The notes under the pieces are model-generated. The model did not search any database. It was not told the origin of the DNA and worked only from the letters and a program-made list of their open reading frames with translations. Shown here one piece after another: positions 53,488 to 63,613 of a DNA stretch of 64,000 nt. Within the stretch, counting starts at the first letter, position 1, and the number at the start of each line of letters is the position of its first letter. The translations under genes and the position numbers were made by a program. Source of the DNA: Candidatus Cloacimonetes bacterium 4572_55 (GTDB lineage Bacteria > 4572-55); the NCBI GenBank assembly GCA_002084765.1, contig NBMB01000058.1:1-64000 (forward strand), in the 5' to 3' direction.

Positions 53488-55005
53488 CTATTGGCTTCTT
53501 GCCATTTTCTTATCATATAACCGTTTATAGCGGCCTATAGCAGAAACAACGGCATCGCTAGCTCGTTCCCGAAAACGAGCGGTATTGAGCAACTTCTCTT
53601 CCTCTTTATTGCTTATAAAAGCAGTTTCGACCAAAATAGCGGGCATGTACGCGCCGTTCAGGACATAAAATGGAGCCTGTCCGACCCGTCGTCCTGTGAT
53701 ATCCAACTTTTTTGCCAATTCCTCATGAGCGATCTCCGCCAACATGCTACTTTCTTCAAGGTACTCGTATTGAGCCAAATCCCACAAGATGAAGTCCAAG
53801 TCGCCCATAGTCTCGACAGCGTCTCCCGGCATCTCGAATTTAAGGGAAGCATTTTCCCGAGCCGCGACTGCCCTGGCTTCATTCGTCTTTGCCAACGACA
53901 AAAAATAGGTCTCGGTTCCATGCGCTTTGGGAGAAGGCGACGCGTTGCAATGGATGCTGATGAACAGATCCGCGTTCATACGGTTCGCCATTTCCGTCCG
54001 CTTTCTCAACGAGACAAAAGAATCGTCGGTACGGGTCAGAACCGCTCGCACACCCAGCTCTTTTTCGATCTGTTTCACCACTTGCTGGGCAATATCCAAT
54101 GTAATGTCCTTCTCATAAGTCCCGTTTGGTCCAATTGCTCCGGGGTCCTTTCCGCCATGACCGGGGTCAATCACGATCAGATCGAAGTCGCTCACATAAT
54201 TTCGGGTGGTGGTATTGTCTTTTCTGTCGCGAATCTGCGGCGGTTCTGGTTCCTCGTCCACATCGTATCCAAAAAAATGCGCTTCAATTCGGGGCGGATC
54301 GTCATAAGATTCGATACGATAGCTTTTTGCGCCTGCATGATAATGGAAATCTAAAACAAAGTCTTCGTCACGGTTTTCAGCACTCGTATCAATAATAAAG
54401 CCGTTCGGATCTGGGAATGTAAATTTTTGAGCATCGGCTTGCCCCCCCTTGATCTCCACAATCAAATGCCCAGGCTTTGACTTGTCGGTCAGAAAGCGTA
54501 GCGGTTTCTTGGCATGGATAATCACGCGCGTCTCTTGATATTCAGCCGTAAATTCCATATCTAAGATCGTGATGTTATCTTTTGGAATGGTCAGCGATAG
54601 CAGATTAATTTCGGGATGCCAAACAACGTCCTCCGGCACAAAGGAGTCGATCACCGATTCGATGAATTGGATTGGCGTCCAAATTGTGCCGGATCGGTAG
54701 AGAACCGGCGTTCGTAGATGATGCAGACCGCTTGCGGACTCAATAATGGGGTTATCAACAATCAGGATAAAGCGTTTATCCCCAATATGAAGAGCCATTT
54801 GACGGGATTCCTGCCGCCAATATTTGTCCGCTGAAAATATCTCGCTGACCGCTGAGATCGGTACGTAAATGGTCTTGTTCATCTCAGCCACTTGGATACG
54901 TCGATCTTCCCGATCATCATGATATTGAACGGAGATATCGGCGGAAACGCTTGCAGACGTTGCGGCTATGGCTAAGAAAAATATAAATCGAACAACAAGT
55001 TTCAT
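53488..55005 (-). CDS. N-acetylmuramoyl-L-alanine amidase (Amidase_3)
   Basis: The 505-residue exported protein (signal peptide 1-22) has a copper-amine-oxidase-like N-domain (about 45-120), an AMIN-like beta domain (about 150-260) and a C-terminal Amidase_3 domain with VIDPGHGGKDPGAIG, LTRTDDSFVSLRKRTEMAN, SIHCNASPSPKAHGTETYF and the catalytic ILVETAFISN. It hydrolyses the bond between MurNAc and the peptide stem, probably during cell separation. It lies 52 bp after the broken ggt. Confidence 0.93.
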   Translation of the reverse strand: MKLVVRFIFFLAIAATSASVSADISVQYHDDREDRRIQVAEMNKTIYVPISAVSEIFSADKYWRQESRQMALHIGDKRFILIVDNPIIESASGLHHLRTPVLYRSGTIWTPIQFIESVIDSFVPEDVVWHPEINLLSLTIPKDNITILDMEFTAEYQETRVIIHAKKPLRFLTDKSKPGHLIVEIKGGQADAQKFTFPDPNGFIIDTSAENRDEDFVLDFHYHAGAKSYRIESYDDPPRIEAHFFGYDVDEEPEPPQIRDRKDNTTTRNYVSDFDLIVIDPGHGGKDPGAIGPNGTYEKDITLDIAQQVVKQIEKELGVRAVLTRTDDSFVSLRKRTEMANRMNADLFISIHCNASPSPKAHGTETYFLSLAKTNEARAVAARENASLKFEMPGDAVETMGDLDFILWDLAQYEYLEESSMLAEIAHEELAKKLDITGRRVGQAPFYVLNGAYMPAILVETAFISNKEEEKLLNTARFRERASDAVVSAIGRYKRLYDKKMARSQ

Positions 55006-55057
55006 GGATCAAACTCCGCGTGCTTTTTTTATGATCTTAAATAACTCGAAAATCGGG

Positions 55058-56648
55058 TCAATATCCTGCGGCTTTACCGTTTGAGCGGGAGTCGCTCCCT
55101 CCATAATACCAACCGGTCTCAGGGTCAACCCAAATTCCCTGAGCGGAACTCCAATGATATTGCCGATATACATTGTGTCCCCGAGATTTCAAATTTTTGA
55201 TCGTTTCTAACGGAAACTCATGCTCTACAAAGAGATAGTCAGGGTGCCATTGGTGATGGAAACGGGGCGCGTCCACCGCGCTTTGGATATCTAAGCCGTG
55301 ATCTATCAAATTCATAACGACTTGTAGCACTGTGGTAATAATCCGGGGCCCTCCCGGACTTCCGATAATCAACGCCGGATCTCCATCTTTCAGAAGGATT
55401 GTGGGAGTCATGCTACTCAACGGGCGCTTTCCGGGCGCGATGCTATTTGCGTCTCCGCCCACAAGTCCGAACGCATTTGTCGCGCCGGGTTGCGCGCTAA
55501 AGTCATCCATGATGCGAGGTATGACCGTCGGTCTCTCTCATAAAATCTTGAGGCTCCCCGTGATTTTCTATATCGGTTGATAAGATGGGATGATTCCGTT
55601 TCGACAACATATTTGCATAATTTTTAGATAATAAACCAACGACAGGAATCTTGACAAAATCTGGGTCTCCGAGGAAATAGGCGCGGTCAGCAAACGCGGC
55701 TTTCATGGCTTGGACCACGAGATGTATTTTCTGAGTGGAGTTATGTCCCAGCCAATAAATGGGAGAATTTTCGAGTATATTCAACATCTGGATCAGATGC
55801 ACGCCGCCAGAACTGGGCGGCGGCATGGAGATCACTTCATACCCGCGATAGACGCCTCGCACAGGTTCACGCGTCAGAACTTTGTATGCCGCCAGGTCTT
55901 CCATCGTTATTATCCCGCCATTCTCCTGAATGTGCCGGGTGATCTTCTCGCCGATTTCTCCCTGATAAAAAGCAGCCTCGCCCTCTTCTGCGATCTGACG
56001 ATATGTCCGAGCCAGGTCTTCCTGAATCAACAAGCTGGCTGGTTCTGGCGTGTTTCCTTCTGGGGTCAGAAAGATGCGAGCGGTCTCGTTAAACCCTCTC
56101 AATTTTTCGATATTGTATTGGATAAATTCGCAATCGTTATGATTCAGAGGAAAGCCCTGTTCGGCAATTTCTATCGACGGCGTCAGAATCTCCGCCCTCT
56201 CTTTGACGCCAAATTTATCGAGAGCCGAGAGCAGACCCGCCACTTCTCCCGGAACCGCGCAAGCCAGTCCGCCGACTCGACTGAGCATGGGATTGACTTG
56301 ACCATTTTCCAAAAACATATCCCGATGAGCCTGTTGCGGAGCGACTTCTCGAAAGTCGATCACTACCGGGTCTTGACCCCGCATTTTGACAATCATAAAG
56401 CCGCCACCGCCGATACCGCAGTGATACGGCTCTGTGACGCCCAGAGCAAAAGCTGTCGCCACCGCGGCGTCCACTGCATTTCCACCAGACTTCAAAATAT
56501 CTACGCCGACATCCGTTGCCAGCTCGTGTTGGCAGACCACCATGCCTTGCTTGCCCGCGACTGGAGATGGAGACGCGGCTGGAATCGAGATTGGGATATG
56601 GATAAGAAGAATCAGAAAAAGATGAAAGGTATGTCGAAATCGATGCAA
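55058..56648 (-). pseudogene. ggt: Gamma-glutamyltranspeptidase, broken by an internal deletion at the cleavage site
   Basis: The first part (to 55503) is a good Ggt large subunit: a signal segment after TTG 56648 (GAGGAGG ahead), GGNAVDAAVATAFALGVTEP, GGGGFM, PPPSSGGVHLIQMLNILE. It ends RETDGHTSHHG-stop. A second frame (55058-55510) resumes with MDDFSAQPGATNAFGL, APGKRPLSSMTPTI and GSPGGPRIITTVLQV. An intact enzyme would have about 40 residues between TTH and MDDFS, including the post-Thr strand; they are missing and the frame shifts. The catalytic Thr side (TSH) is at the junction. The enzyme cannot mature normally. Confidence 0.85.
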
Positions 56649-56819
56649 AAGTTTCCTCCTCAAATAAATATCAACATAGATAACGCGCTCCGAACAATCG
56701 CGCTTATGATTTATTTTAATGCGAAATCGTCGATCTGTCAATACTTATTTTATTATATAAAAAGGAAATAACGCGCTTCCCTTCATAATTTACTTTAAGT
56801 TGCTTCAATTCGCGATTCG

Positions 56820-57602
56820 TTATGGCTTACAACGACCGCAAGGCTTATAACCTTGCTCAATAAAATATTCGCGATTTTTTTTATCGATCCGATTTCCTGC
56901 TTTCAACTTTTTTCCGCTGGTGCAACTCGACTTATGAAAGACCAGGCTTTTTGTGTTGCCAATAAAAGTGATCTTTTCTTTGGCTACCACTTGAGGTTGT
57001 TCCTTTTGCGGCGATTCAGCGACATTTTCAGAGCTGATCAATTGCTCTGTATCTGCCAGCGCGCGTCGACGTTTCGGCGGGAGATGTCGGCATTTTGACA
57101 GCCTGTCTGAAAAATTGTCAAAAATCTGCAAAATCAACTCTGGATTATCCTTAATTATAAAGAGATGGGTCGCCAAATCCCTTTCGGTTGCGCCAGAAAA
57201 ATTGAACGTGCCTGTCAATGCGATCGTTGAATCGATCAAAACCCAATAGTCGCGTAAGGTGCCGTCAAGATAGAGATAGGTCTTGATATTCCAATCGGAG
57301 AAAAAATCCGCGTTGGTGTATTCCCCGCCTTGATGCGCGGCTTGATCTAAAATCAGGAGAGTCTCCACGCCGCGCTCAGCCGCGTCCACCAATCCTTGTT
57401 GAATTGCTTTATGGGTGACAGCCGACGCTTGTATGTGAATCGTGCTCTGCGCGGAATCGATAGCCGACTTTACAGCTTGAGCCGCGGCTTTGTCAGGAGT
57501 GAAAAACAGCTCAGTCTCCGCGGCGACCGCGTCAAATCCATGAGCGAAAGAGGAGAGACATAACAGAAACGCCAAAGTCAATCGGATCAGATAAAATCTC
57601 AT
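56820..57602 (-). CDS. Phospholipase D-like protein with degenerate HKD motif and Cys-rich tail
   Basis: The 260-residue exported protein (signal peptide 1-22) has one PLDc_2-like domain: TIHIQASAVTHKAIQQGLVDAAERGVETLLILD and LIDSTIALTGTFNFSGATERD. The position of the catalytic HxK is occupied by LRDYWVLID, so the key His and Lys are absent. After a linker, the C-terminus (FHKSSCTSGKKLKAGNRIDKKNREYFIEQGYKPCGRCKP) resembles the Ada-like/thermonuclease-associated metal-binding tail. ATG 57602 follows AAGGAAGAAG. It may bind DNA or surfaces without cutting. Confidence 0.75.
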   Translation of the reverse strand: MRFYLIRLTLAFLLCLSSFAHGFDAVAAETELFFTPDKAAAQAVKSAIDSAQSTIHIQASAVTHKAIQQGLVDAAERGVETLLILDQAAHQGGEYTNADFFSDWNIKTYLYLDGTLRDYWVLIDSTIALTGTFNFSGATERDLATHLFIIKDNPELILQIFDNFSDRLSKCRHLPPKRRRALADTEQLISSENVAESPQKEQPQVVAKEKITFIGNTKSLVFHKSSCTSGKKLKAGNRIDKKNREYFIEQGYKPCGRCKP

Positions 57603-57662
57603 AACTTCTTCCTTCATACGTGATGGTTAGTTATACATGACGGCGATGATAAGGGGCGAGAA

Positions 57663-58688
57663 TCAGGCGTACAGGTTGACGGCTTTTCTTACCTTCTCCA
57701 TGACCTTTGATGTGGTTTCCACAGCCTTTTCCGCGCTCTTTTTAAAAACGCGATCAATCTCATCTCGGCTTTTCGCCCACCGTTTCCGCTCTTCTCGGAG
57801 CGGCTGCAATTGGTCGGACAGCCTGCCGGAGAGATTTTTTTTACACGCGACGCAGCCGAGTTTTCCGGATTCGCAATGGGTTCGGATTTTAGTCGTTTCA
57901 TCATTATTAAAAATTTTATGATACGAAAAAACATTGCATACATCGGGATGTCCCGGATCGTTTCGCCGCACTTTTTGGGGATCGGTGATCATCCGACGTA
58001 CTTGTGATTGAATTTTATCCGGCTCGTCGCCGATATAGATGCAATTGCCGTAACTCTTGCTCATTTTCCGATTATCCGTGCCTAAAATGCGAGGCGTCAA
58101 GGTCAACAGGGTCTTCGGTTCTGGGAAAACATTTCCAAAAATATGGTTAAATCGGCGGACAATCTCCCGCGTGAGTTCGATATGCGGAGCCTGATCTTCG
58201 CCTACCGGGACATGCGTGGCTCCATAAACCAGAATGTCGGCGGCTTGCAACACAGGGTAGCCCAAATAACCGTAGTCGATTTTGGTGAGGTCTGCATCCT
58301 CGCCTACCAGACCCAAATCCCGAGCTTGCTCCTTGATCGCGGGATTGCGCAGAAGCCACGGCGTCGGCACAATCATAGATAAAATGACATGCAACTCGGC
58401 ATGATGTTTCATCTGTGACTGAACGATGATCGGTGCTTTTTCTGGGTCGATCCCGACAGTCAGATAATCGATCGCCATCTCATAAATATTGTCCGACAAC
58501 TTGTCCCGTTTGGACCACCCGCCGCCGGCAAGGGCGTGCCAATCCACGATTCCAAACACGCAGTCGAATTCGTGCTGAAGTTTTTTCCAATTTCGTAGCG
58601 CGCCCAACCAATGACCGATATGCAATTTACCCGTTGGTCTCATACCGCTAAAAACCCGTCCTCGTTTATTATCTAACTTATCACACAT
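57663..58688 (-). CDS. trpS: Tryptophan-tRNA ligase
   Basis: The 341-residue class I synthetase has the HIGH motif (23-26, KLHIGHWLGAL), RNPAIKEQARDLG, GYPVLQAADILVYGATHVPVGEDQ and KMSKSYGNCI. Its C-terminal half contains HCESGKLGCVACKKNLS, a Cys-rich insertion seen in a subset of TrpRS. AAGGAG precedes the ATG, 36 bp after yicC. Confidence 0.94.
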   Translation of the reverse strand: MCDKLDNKRGRVFSGMRPTGKLHIGHWLGALRNWKKLQHEFDCVFGIVDWHALAGGGWSKRDKLSDNIYEMAIDYLTVGIDPEKAPIIVQSQMKHHAELHVILSMIVPTPWLLRNPAIKEQARDLGLVGEDADLTKIDYGYLGYPVLQAADILVYGATHVPVGEDQAPHIELTREIVRRFNHIFGNVFPEPKTLLTLTPRILGTDNRKMSKSYGNCIYIGDEPDKIQSQVRRMITDPQKVRRNDPGHPDVCNVFSYHKIFNNDETTKIRTHCESGKLGCVACKKNLSGRLSDQLQPLREERKRWAKSRDEIDRVFKKSAEKAVETTSKVMEKVRKAVNLYA

Positions 58689-58724
58689 ATCAATTTCTCC
58701 TTGTTTGTTAAAGATAATTATTAA

Positions 58725-59603
58725 TTATTCAATGTTTAACGCTTGTTCTCGCAATCGCTCAAGCTCTTCTTTCACACAGACAACCAATTGGGAAATCCCG
58801 GCGTTGCCCGCTTTTGACGATAAGGTATTTACCTCTCGGTTAATCTCTTGCAGCAGAAAATTGAACCGACGACCCGACGGTTTTTCATCTTGCAGATAAG
58901 CCGAAAACTGCTGCAAATGGCTGCGCGTGCGCACGCATTCCTCAGTGATGTCAGCCTTTTCTGACAGAACAGCGACCTCCATAGCAATGCGATCCTCATT
59001 AATATCAACGACGTCCAGAAGTTTCTGGATACGGGCTGTCATTTTTTCTCGAATCGATCCCATCTGGTCTGCAGCCATGCTCTCGATCTTAATAAGAGCA
59101 TCGTCGATTTTGTGAATCCGCTTCTGGAAATCCTCCGCCAAATTTTTCCCTTCTTGACCTCGCATCTGTTCAAGACTATGGATCGCGTTCCCAATAGTGG
59201 TCTCCAACAAGGACCACACATCCTCCGGGTTAGCTTCCGCGGTCTCCCTCTTGATAAGATCGGGTATTTGCAAAATAGCGGACAAATTGGCGCTATAATC
59301 GACGTGAAGTATTTCTTTAAGCTGTTCAATAATATGGAGATAATTCATTAAAACATCTTGGTTCAAGATCATACGGAATTGTTCTTCAACCAAGTTATCC
59401 CAGCTAATAGTCATATAAACTTTGCCTCGAGCCACGCGGTTGCGGACGATTTGTCGCACGCGCGCCTCCAATCCAGAAAAAGTCTTGGGTAATTTGATCG
59501 ATATTTCGCAGAATCGATGGTTCACTGTACGAATCTCGACCGAGACGATCGATGTTTCGTTTTCCGACTTAGCTTGACCGTATCCAGTCATACTTTTGAT
59601 CAT
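58725..59603 (-). CDS. yicC: YicC-family endoribonuclease
   Basis: The 292-residue protein has MIKSMTGYGQAK, IRTVNHRFCEISIKLPKTFSGLE, a helical centre, and the C-terminal LLQEINREVNTLSSKAG (DUF1732). YicC-type proteins are RNases affecting small RNA stability. ATG 59603 is preferred to TTG 59621, which overlaps the kinase stop. GGAG precedes it. Confidence 0.93.
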   Translation of the reverse strand: MIKSMTGYGQAKSENETSIVSVEIRTVNHRFCEISIKLPKTFSGLEARVRQIVRNRVARGKVYMTISWDNLVEEQFRMILNQDVLMNYLHIIEQLKEILHVDYSANLSAILQIPDLIKRETAEANPEDVWSLLETTIGNAIHSLEQMRGQEGKNLAEDFQKRIHKIDDALIKIESMAADQMGSIREKMTARIQKLLDVVDINEDRIAMEVAVLSEKADITEECVRTRSHLQQFSAYLQDEKPSGRRFNFLLQEINREVNTLSSKAGNAGISQLVVCVKEELERLREQALNIE

Positions 59604-59617
59604 AATGGCACTCCGTC

Positions 59618-61141
59618 TCAACGTTTTGTCATAAAAGGGCCGTGGTCGTAATCATGTTTTGGTTGGATAGAGCTATAAATCGGCAGGATAAAATTCAGGG
59701 TGGCTCCGAGATATCTCTCACTCTCCGCCCAAATCCAGCCGCCATGCGCCTCGACAATGCTCCGGCAGATCGGCAGCCCCAACCCGCTGCCTCTCGTTTC
59801 AGTTGTAATATTGTTATTCACTCGATAAAACTCATCGAAAATCCGGTCTGTGTCATCTTTGCTCATTCCGATGCCAGTATCGGAGACCGATATCTTGACC
59901 AGCCCTTGAATATCCTCTCTCGAATCCGTTAAGTTGCCGCCCGCCAGATCCGCGTCGAGCAAAGTCTCTACGCTGATGGTGATCTTTCCGTTGTTCCCGC
60001 TGTATTTGATCGCGTTGCTCAATAGATTCAGCATGACTTGCAACACTTTATCCTGATCCATAAACAACTCGACGTTTTCTTCCGGGAAATCTGTCACGAT
60101 GGCTATATTTTTCCCCTCAGCCTGCGCGGTCACGATCACCAACGCCTTTTCGATCAAGGAACGTATGCTATATTCGACCAAATTCATACTGATTCGACCC
60201 GAGGTGATCCGAGCCAAATCGAGCATTTGGGTCAACATATTAGCCAGCCGTCGGCTTTCGTCGTTGATGATCTTCAGGTAGCGCTCTTGCTTTTCTATAG
60301 ATAAGGAATTCCGATCCTCGACCAGACGCTGCGAATAGCTCAGAATAGCGGTCAACGGGTTGCGCAACTCATGGGCGACCGTGTTGATCAGAACAGTCTT
60401 TCGCCGATCTAATTCTTTTAAGCTATCATTTTCCAGTTCGATCCGCTGTTTCTTGATAGCCTGCTTGAAAATCAGCCCGTTGGAAATGCTCACCACTCCC
60501 ATATCAATAATATAGCCAAGCCACTCCACGTCGTTCTCGGACAGAGGCGAATCATCCTTGCGACTGATGTTCAATGTGCCCAACAGATTTTTGTTATGTT
60601 CGAGTGGAAAACAATAATCAAAACCGATCTCCTCCAATTTGGGCGCAATATGCGTGTACATCGATTGCACGTCAAAATGAACCGTCTGACCTTTGCGATA
60701 GTCCGGGATGAGGTCCTGCACAGGAATCTCAACGCTACGCGTCAGGGCTTCCTTAGATTTCACTATCCGGAAACTGCCTCGTTTTTCGTCCAAAAGCAGA
60801 ATCGATACATTCTCCACCTCTATCGCGTCGTAGATCGTATTAACAATCAAATCCAAAACTTTTTTCAGGTCAATCGTCGAGGTCAATTCTTTGGTGAATT
60901 TTTGCCGCGTCTGTTTCCGTTTGGAATTCATCTGATCGACAAAAATAAATCCCTCTTTTTGCGAATGGATCAAACGAAACAGCATGGAGGAGGAGACGAC
61001 CGCTATAAAAATGACAAAAAAAACGATTCTATTTTTCGGAATATCAATAAGATGGGGTATTATAAGATATATCCCGTACAGAACCGCGCTGAACCCAATG
61101 GTTGCAAAATAAAAATAGGCGGGGGTCAATAATTTTTTCAT
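59618..61141 (-). CDS. Membrane histidine kinase with GAF-like domain
   Basis: The 507-residue kinase has two N-terminal transmembrane segments (about 8-30 and 38-60) with a very short periplasmic loop, a GAF-like domain (about 85-240, ILLLDEKRGSFRIVKSKEAL), a coiled coil, the HisKA box VAHELRNPLTAILSYSQ and an HATPase with LLSNAIKYSGN, DTGIGMS and GSGLGLPICRSIV. No response regulator adjoins; the hybrid protein at 42098 has a free receiver. It is followed closely by yicC. Confidence 0.9.
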   Translation of the reverse strand: MKKLLTPAYFYFATIGFSAVLYGIYLIIPHLIDIPKNRIVFFVIFIAVVSSSMLFRLIHSQKEGFIFVDQMNSKRKQTRQKFTKELTSTIDLKKVLDLIVNTIYDAIEVENVSILLLDEKRGSFRIVKSKEALTRSVEIPVQDLIPDYRKGQTVHFDVQSMYTHIAPKLEEIGFDYCFPLEHNKNLLGTLNISRKDDSPLSENDVEWLGYIIDMGVVSISNGLIFKQAIKKQRIELENDSLKELDRRKTVLINTVAHELRNPLTAILSYSQRLVEDRNSLSIEKQERYLKIINDESRRLANMLTQMLDLARITSGRISMNLVEYSIRSLIEKALVIVTAQAEGKNIAIVTDFPEENVELFMDQDKVLQVMLNLLSNAIKYSGNNGKITISVETLLDADLAGGNLTDSREDIQGLVKISVSDTGIGMSKDDTDRIFDEFYRVNNNITTETRGSGLGLPICRSIVEAHGGWIWAESERYLGATLNFILPIYSSIQPKHDYDHGPFMTKR

Positions 61142-61174
61142 TTTTTCATAATAAGCCAGAAATCAGATTAACAA

Positions 61175-62341
61175 TTATACGATTGTCAATCCAGTCTGAG
61201 GAGGCGTTGTAACGATTGGTCCCTGAACCGGGTCGATATATACATTGATCTCGCTGCGGACGCCGAACTGGGGCAGATAGACGCCCGGCTCTATGGAGAA
61301 GCAGGTTCTGGGAACGATCAATCGTGCGTCGTGCGTTTCAAAATTGTCGATATGCGCGCCGTTTCCATGATCTTCCTCATGGATATTGTGACCTGTTCGA
61401 TGGATAAAATAGTCCCCGTAACCCGCGTCTTGGATCACTTGACGGGTGGCGTCGTCGATCTCATAGCCTCGAATTTCATCATTGGCGATAAAAGCGTTTT
61501 TAACCGTTTGCACGCCTCGATCTCGAGCGTCCCTGACAATAGTCCAGACATTCTCCACATCGGTTGGGACTTCCTCGCCCACATAAGACATCCAGGTAAT
61601 ATCCGCGTAGATTGAGTGCTTTTCATTGATTTTTGCCCAAATATCCATCAAAACCAGGTCGCCTTTTGTAATCAGGCTGCTTTTTTTGCCCATAGATTCA
61701 TAATGGGGATTTCCGGCATTTTCATTCACTGCGACGATCGGTAGATAGTTGGTGATCAATCCCAATTTCTTAAATTCATCAGCGAGAAATTGGCGCGTCA
61801 TCCATTCTGAGACCTCCAACTGATCATCTAATTGGTGCCGAATAAAGTGGATCGCGCTGTCCTTTGCCTCATAGACGAGATCGACCGCTTTCAGATGGCT
61901 CTCATACTGCTTCTCTGTCAGCCGAGCCTGGAAGTGTTGCACCAAGTCCCCAGAACTGACAATTTCTATCTCCATCTGATTAACCAGCTCCACCGTTCCC
62001 GCGTCCACGCGGGAGATATATGGGATCGCGCAGTTCGGAGAATATTCCATCGCTATCTTGGATCGGCTCTTCAGTATGTTCGAGAGCTTTTCCCATAAGC
62101 CTTTCCATGTTTTATAGATATGAAATTGCCCAGGCTTGCTCTCGAACAGATGCCGCTCAATTGCCGGAATAATCCATTGCAATTCGCCGCGGCTGGGGAT
62201 AAAACAATACCAACGACGTGTCGACATTCCTTCGATCTGTGCAACGCTTCGGGCGATCGGATTTGTACCTTGAAAATCATATAATAACCATCCATCCAGC
62301 TTATGATCTTTCAAATACTCTTGAATCTCTTGGTAATTCAT
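61175..62341 (-). CDS. M24 family Xaa-Pro aminopeptidase-like peptidase
   Basis: The 388-residue protein has a creatinase N-domain (1-150) and a pita-bread M24 domain. Metal ligands can be seen in LVLMDIWAK and SIYADITWM (Asp, Asp), FIHRTGHNIHEEDHG (His), CFSIEPGVYL (Glu) and RSEINVYI (Glu). It removes N-terminal residues before proline, or is a related dipeptidase. The N-terminus (LDGWLLYDFQGTNPI) fits the Xaa-Pro dipeptidase subgroup. Confidence 0.88.
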   Translation of the reverse strand: MNYQEIQEYLKDHKLDGWLLYDFQGTNPIARSVAQIEGMSTRRWYCFIPSRGELQWIIPAIERHLFESKPGQFHIYKTWKGLWEKLSNILKSRSKIAMEYSPNCAIPYISRVDAGTVELVNQMEIEIVSSGDLVQHFQARLTEKQYESHLKAVDLVYEAKDSAIHFIRHQLDDQLEVSEWMTRQFLADEFKKLGLITNYLPIVAVNENAGNPHYESMGKKSSLITKGDLVLMDIWAKINEKHSIYADITWMSYVGEEVPTDVENVWTIVRDARDRGVQTVKNAFIANDEIRGYEIDDATRQVIQDAGYGDYFIHRTGHNIHEEDHGNGAHIDNFETHDARLIVPRTCFSIEPGVYLPQFGVRSEINVYIDPVQGPIVTTPPQTGLTIV

Positions 62342-62501
62342 AGAATTTTCCTCATGTTTCGGGGGTAACGATTCCGATATGCTAAATAGAAATTTGAGTA
62401 AGAAACAAGGTAATAGACTGACGAATAAAAGTCAAGTTTTAATCGCCTTGTTATCTCGCCCTCCATCCCGACAGACGTGTCGCGACAAGCAACTTGAAAA
62501 G

Positions 62502-62539
62502 GAAAAGGGCTGCCGCGTTAAGTGAAACGCGGCAGCCCT
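62502..62539 (-). terminator. Strong terminator after tonB
   Basis: AAAGGGCTGCCGCGTT (62502-62517) pairs perfectly with AACGCGGCAGCCCTTT (62524-62539). On the minus strand it is followed by a T-rich stretch. Confidence 0.85.
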
Positions 62540-62565
62540 TTGTATGCTCAGAAATGTATAAAAAA

Positions 62566-63510
62566 TCAGCGCAGTTTCGAGTAAATGGTGATGGTCCCTT
62601 CTTGTGATGTTCCGCCTTCAATCGGTGTGAAACGCCACTTCTTGATCGATTCCAGACCTGCGGCTTCCACAGCGGGATCGCCTCGTTTTGCCAATCGAAT
62701 TTTTTCGACTGTGCCGTCCGGAGCCAATACGATCGTAAATTTGACAAAACCTTCTCTGGTGATCTGATCGCTGATATTTGGAAAATTTTTGTTCAAAGCT
62801 CGGCGACCGGTCACATCGACGTCAATCTCGATAGGGAGGTTCGTATTTCCGACTGGAGCGGGCGGACCGATTCGTCCATCGTTCATAGCAGGGGCATCCA
62901 CGCCGCCTTTTTCCCCGACAGTAGCCGCGACCAACCCGCCGCCAGTCGAATCGTCGTTGGATCGGTCATTTTGCTTGTCGCCGGAGGGCGTGTATGAGGG
63001 ATAATTTTCAGAATCGGCTACGCTCGGAATCGTTTTCTCATCATCGGACAATAGACCCGTGTGATCCGTTGCAGAATGGCGGGTCGTGGGACGCTCAAAT
63101 TTTGGATTGGGTTTTGAGGGCATAGCGACGCTTTCCTCCAACTGAGTCGGACTTGCCTCGGGAACCGTCACCTTGACCGGATTTGATTCGACTTTTGCAG
63201 GAGCCGGTTTATCCTGGGGTTTGGGTTGGGGCGGGATCTCGGATTTCACTTTTGGCGGTGGATTCCGGTCGACTTTCGGTTGATCTGGGATCGGATTCGA
63301 GGCAGCGGCGACATGAGGCAGCGGCGTTTCCAAAACCGGAGAAGGCTTGGAGATCGACCGCACTGTCTGCGGCTGTCCAAAGGTCATGTCAATGAATTCC
63401 GGGATATCCGGAGTCATCATCACTGTGATCAGCAGGGCAAATATTGAAAAAATCAAATGGATAATAATAGATATTATCATAGAGGTGTATAACAAACGAC
63501 GATCAGCCAT
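62566..63510 (-). CDS. tonB: TonB family energy-transducing protein
   Basis: The 314-residue protein has an N-terminal membrane anchor (about 9-31), a long Pro/Lys/Glu-rich periplasmic spacer (about 50-220) and a C-terminal TonB domain with GFVKFTIVLAPDGTVEKIRL and ESIKKWRFTPIEGGTSQEGT. It couples the proton-motive force (through ExbBD, not in the window) to outer membrane receptors such as that at 39688. A strong terminator follows. Confidence 0.92.
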   Translation of the reverse strand: MADRRLLYTSMIISIIIHLIFSIFALLITVMMTPDIPEFIDMTFGQPQTVRSISKPSPVLETPLPHVAAASNPIPDQPKVDRNPPPKVKSEIPPQPKPQDKPAPAKVESNPVKVTVPEASPTQLEESVAMPSKPNPKFERPTTRHSATDHTGLLSDDEKTIPSVADSENYPSYTPSGDKQNDRSNDDSTGGGLVAATVGEKGGVDAPAMNDGRIGPPAPVGNTNLPIEIDVDVTGRRALNKNFPNISDQITREGFVKFTIVLAPDGTVEKIRLAKRGDPAVEAAGLESIKKWRFTPIEGGTSQEGTITIYSKLR

Positions 63511-63613
63511 TTCTCGCTCCTTTCTCTGTTTTTCGGTATGAGATGCGTTAAAAGCAGGCGTCCTTTACCCTTTTATAAAATTAAAGTTCGACCTCACGGA
63601 TCATGCCGAGCCT

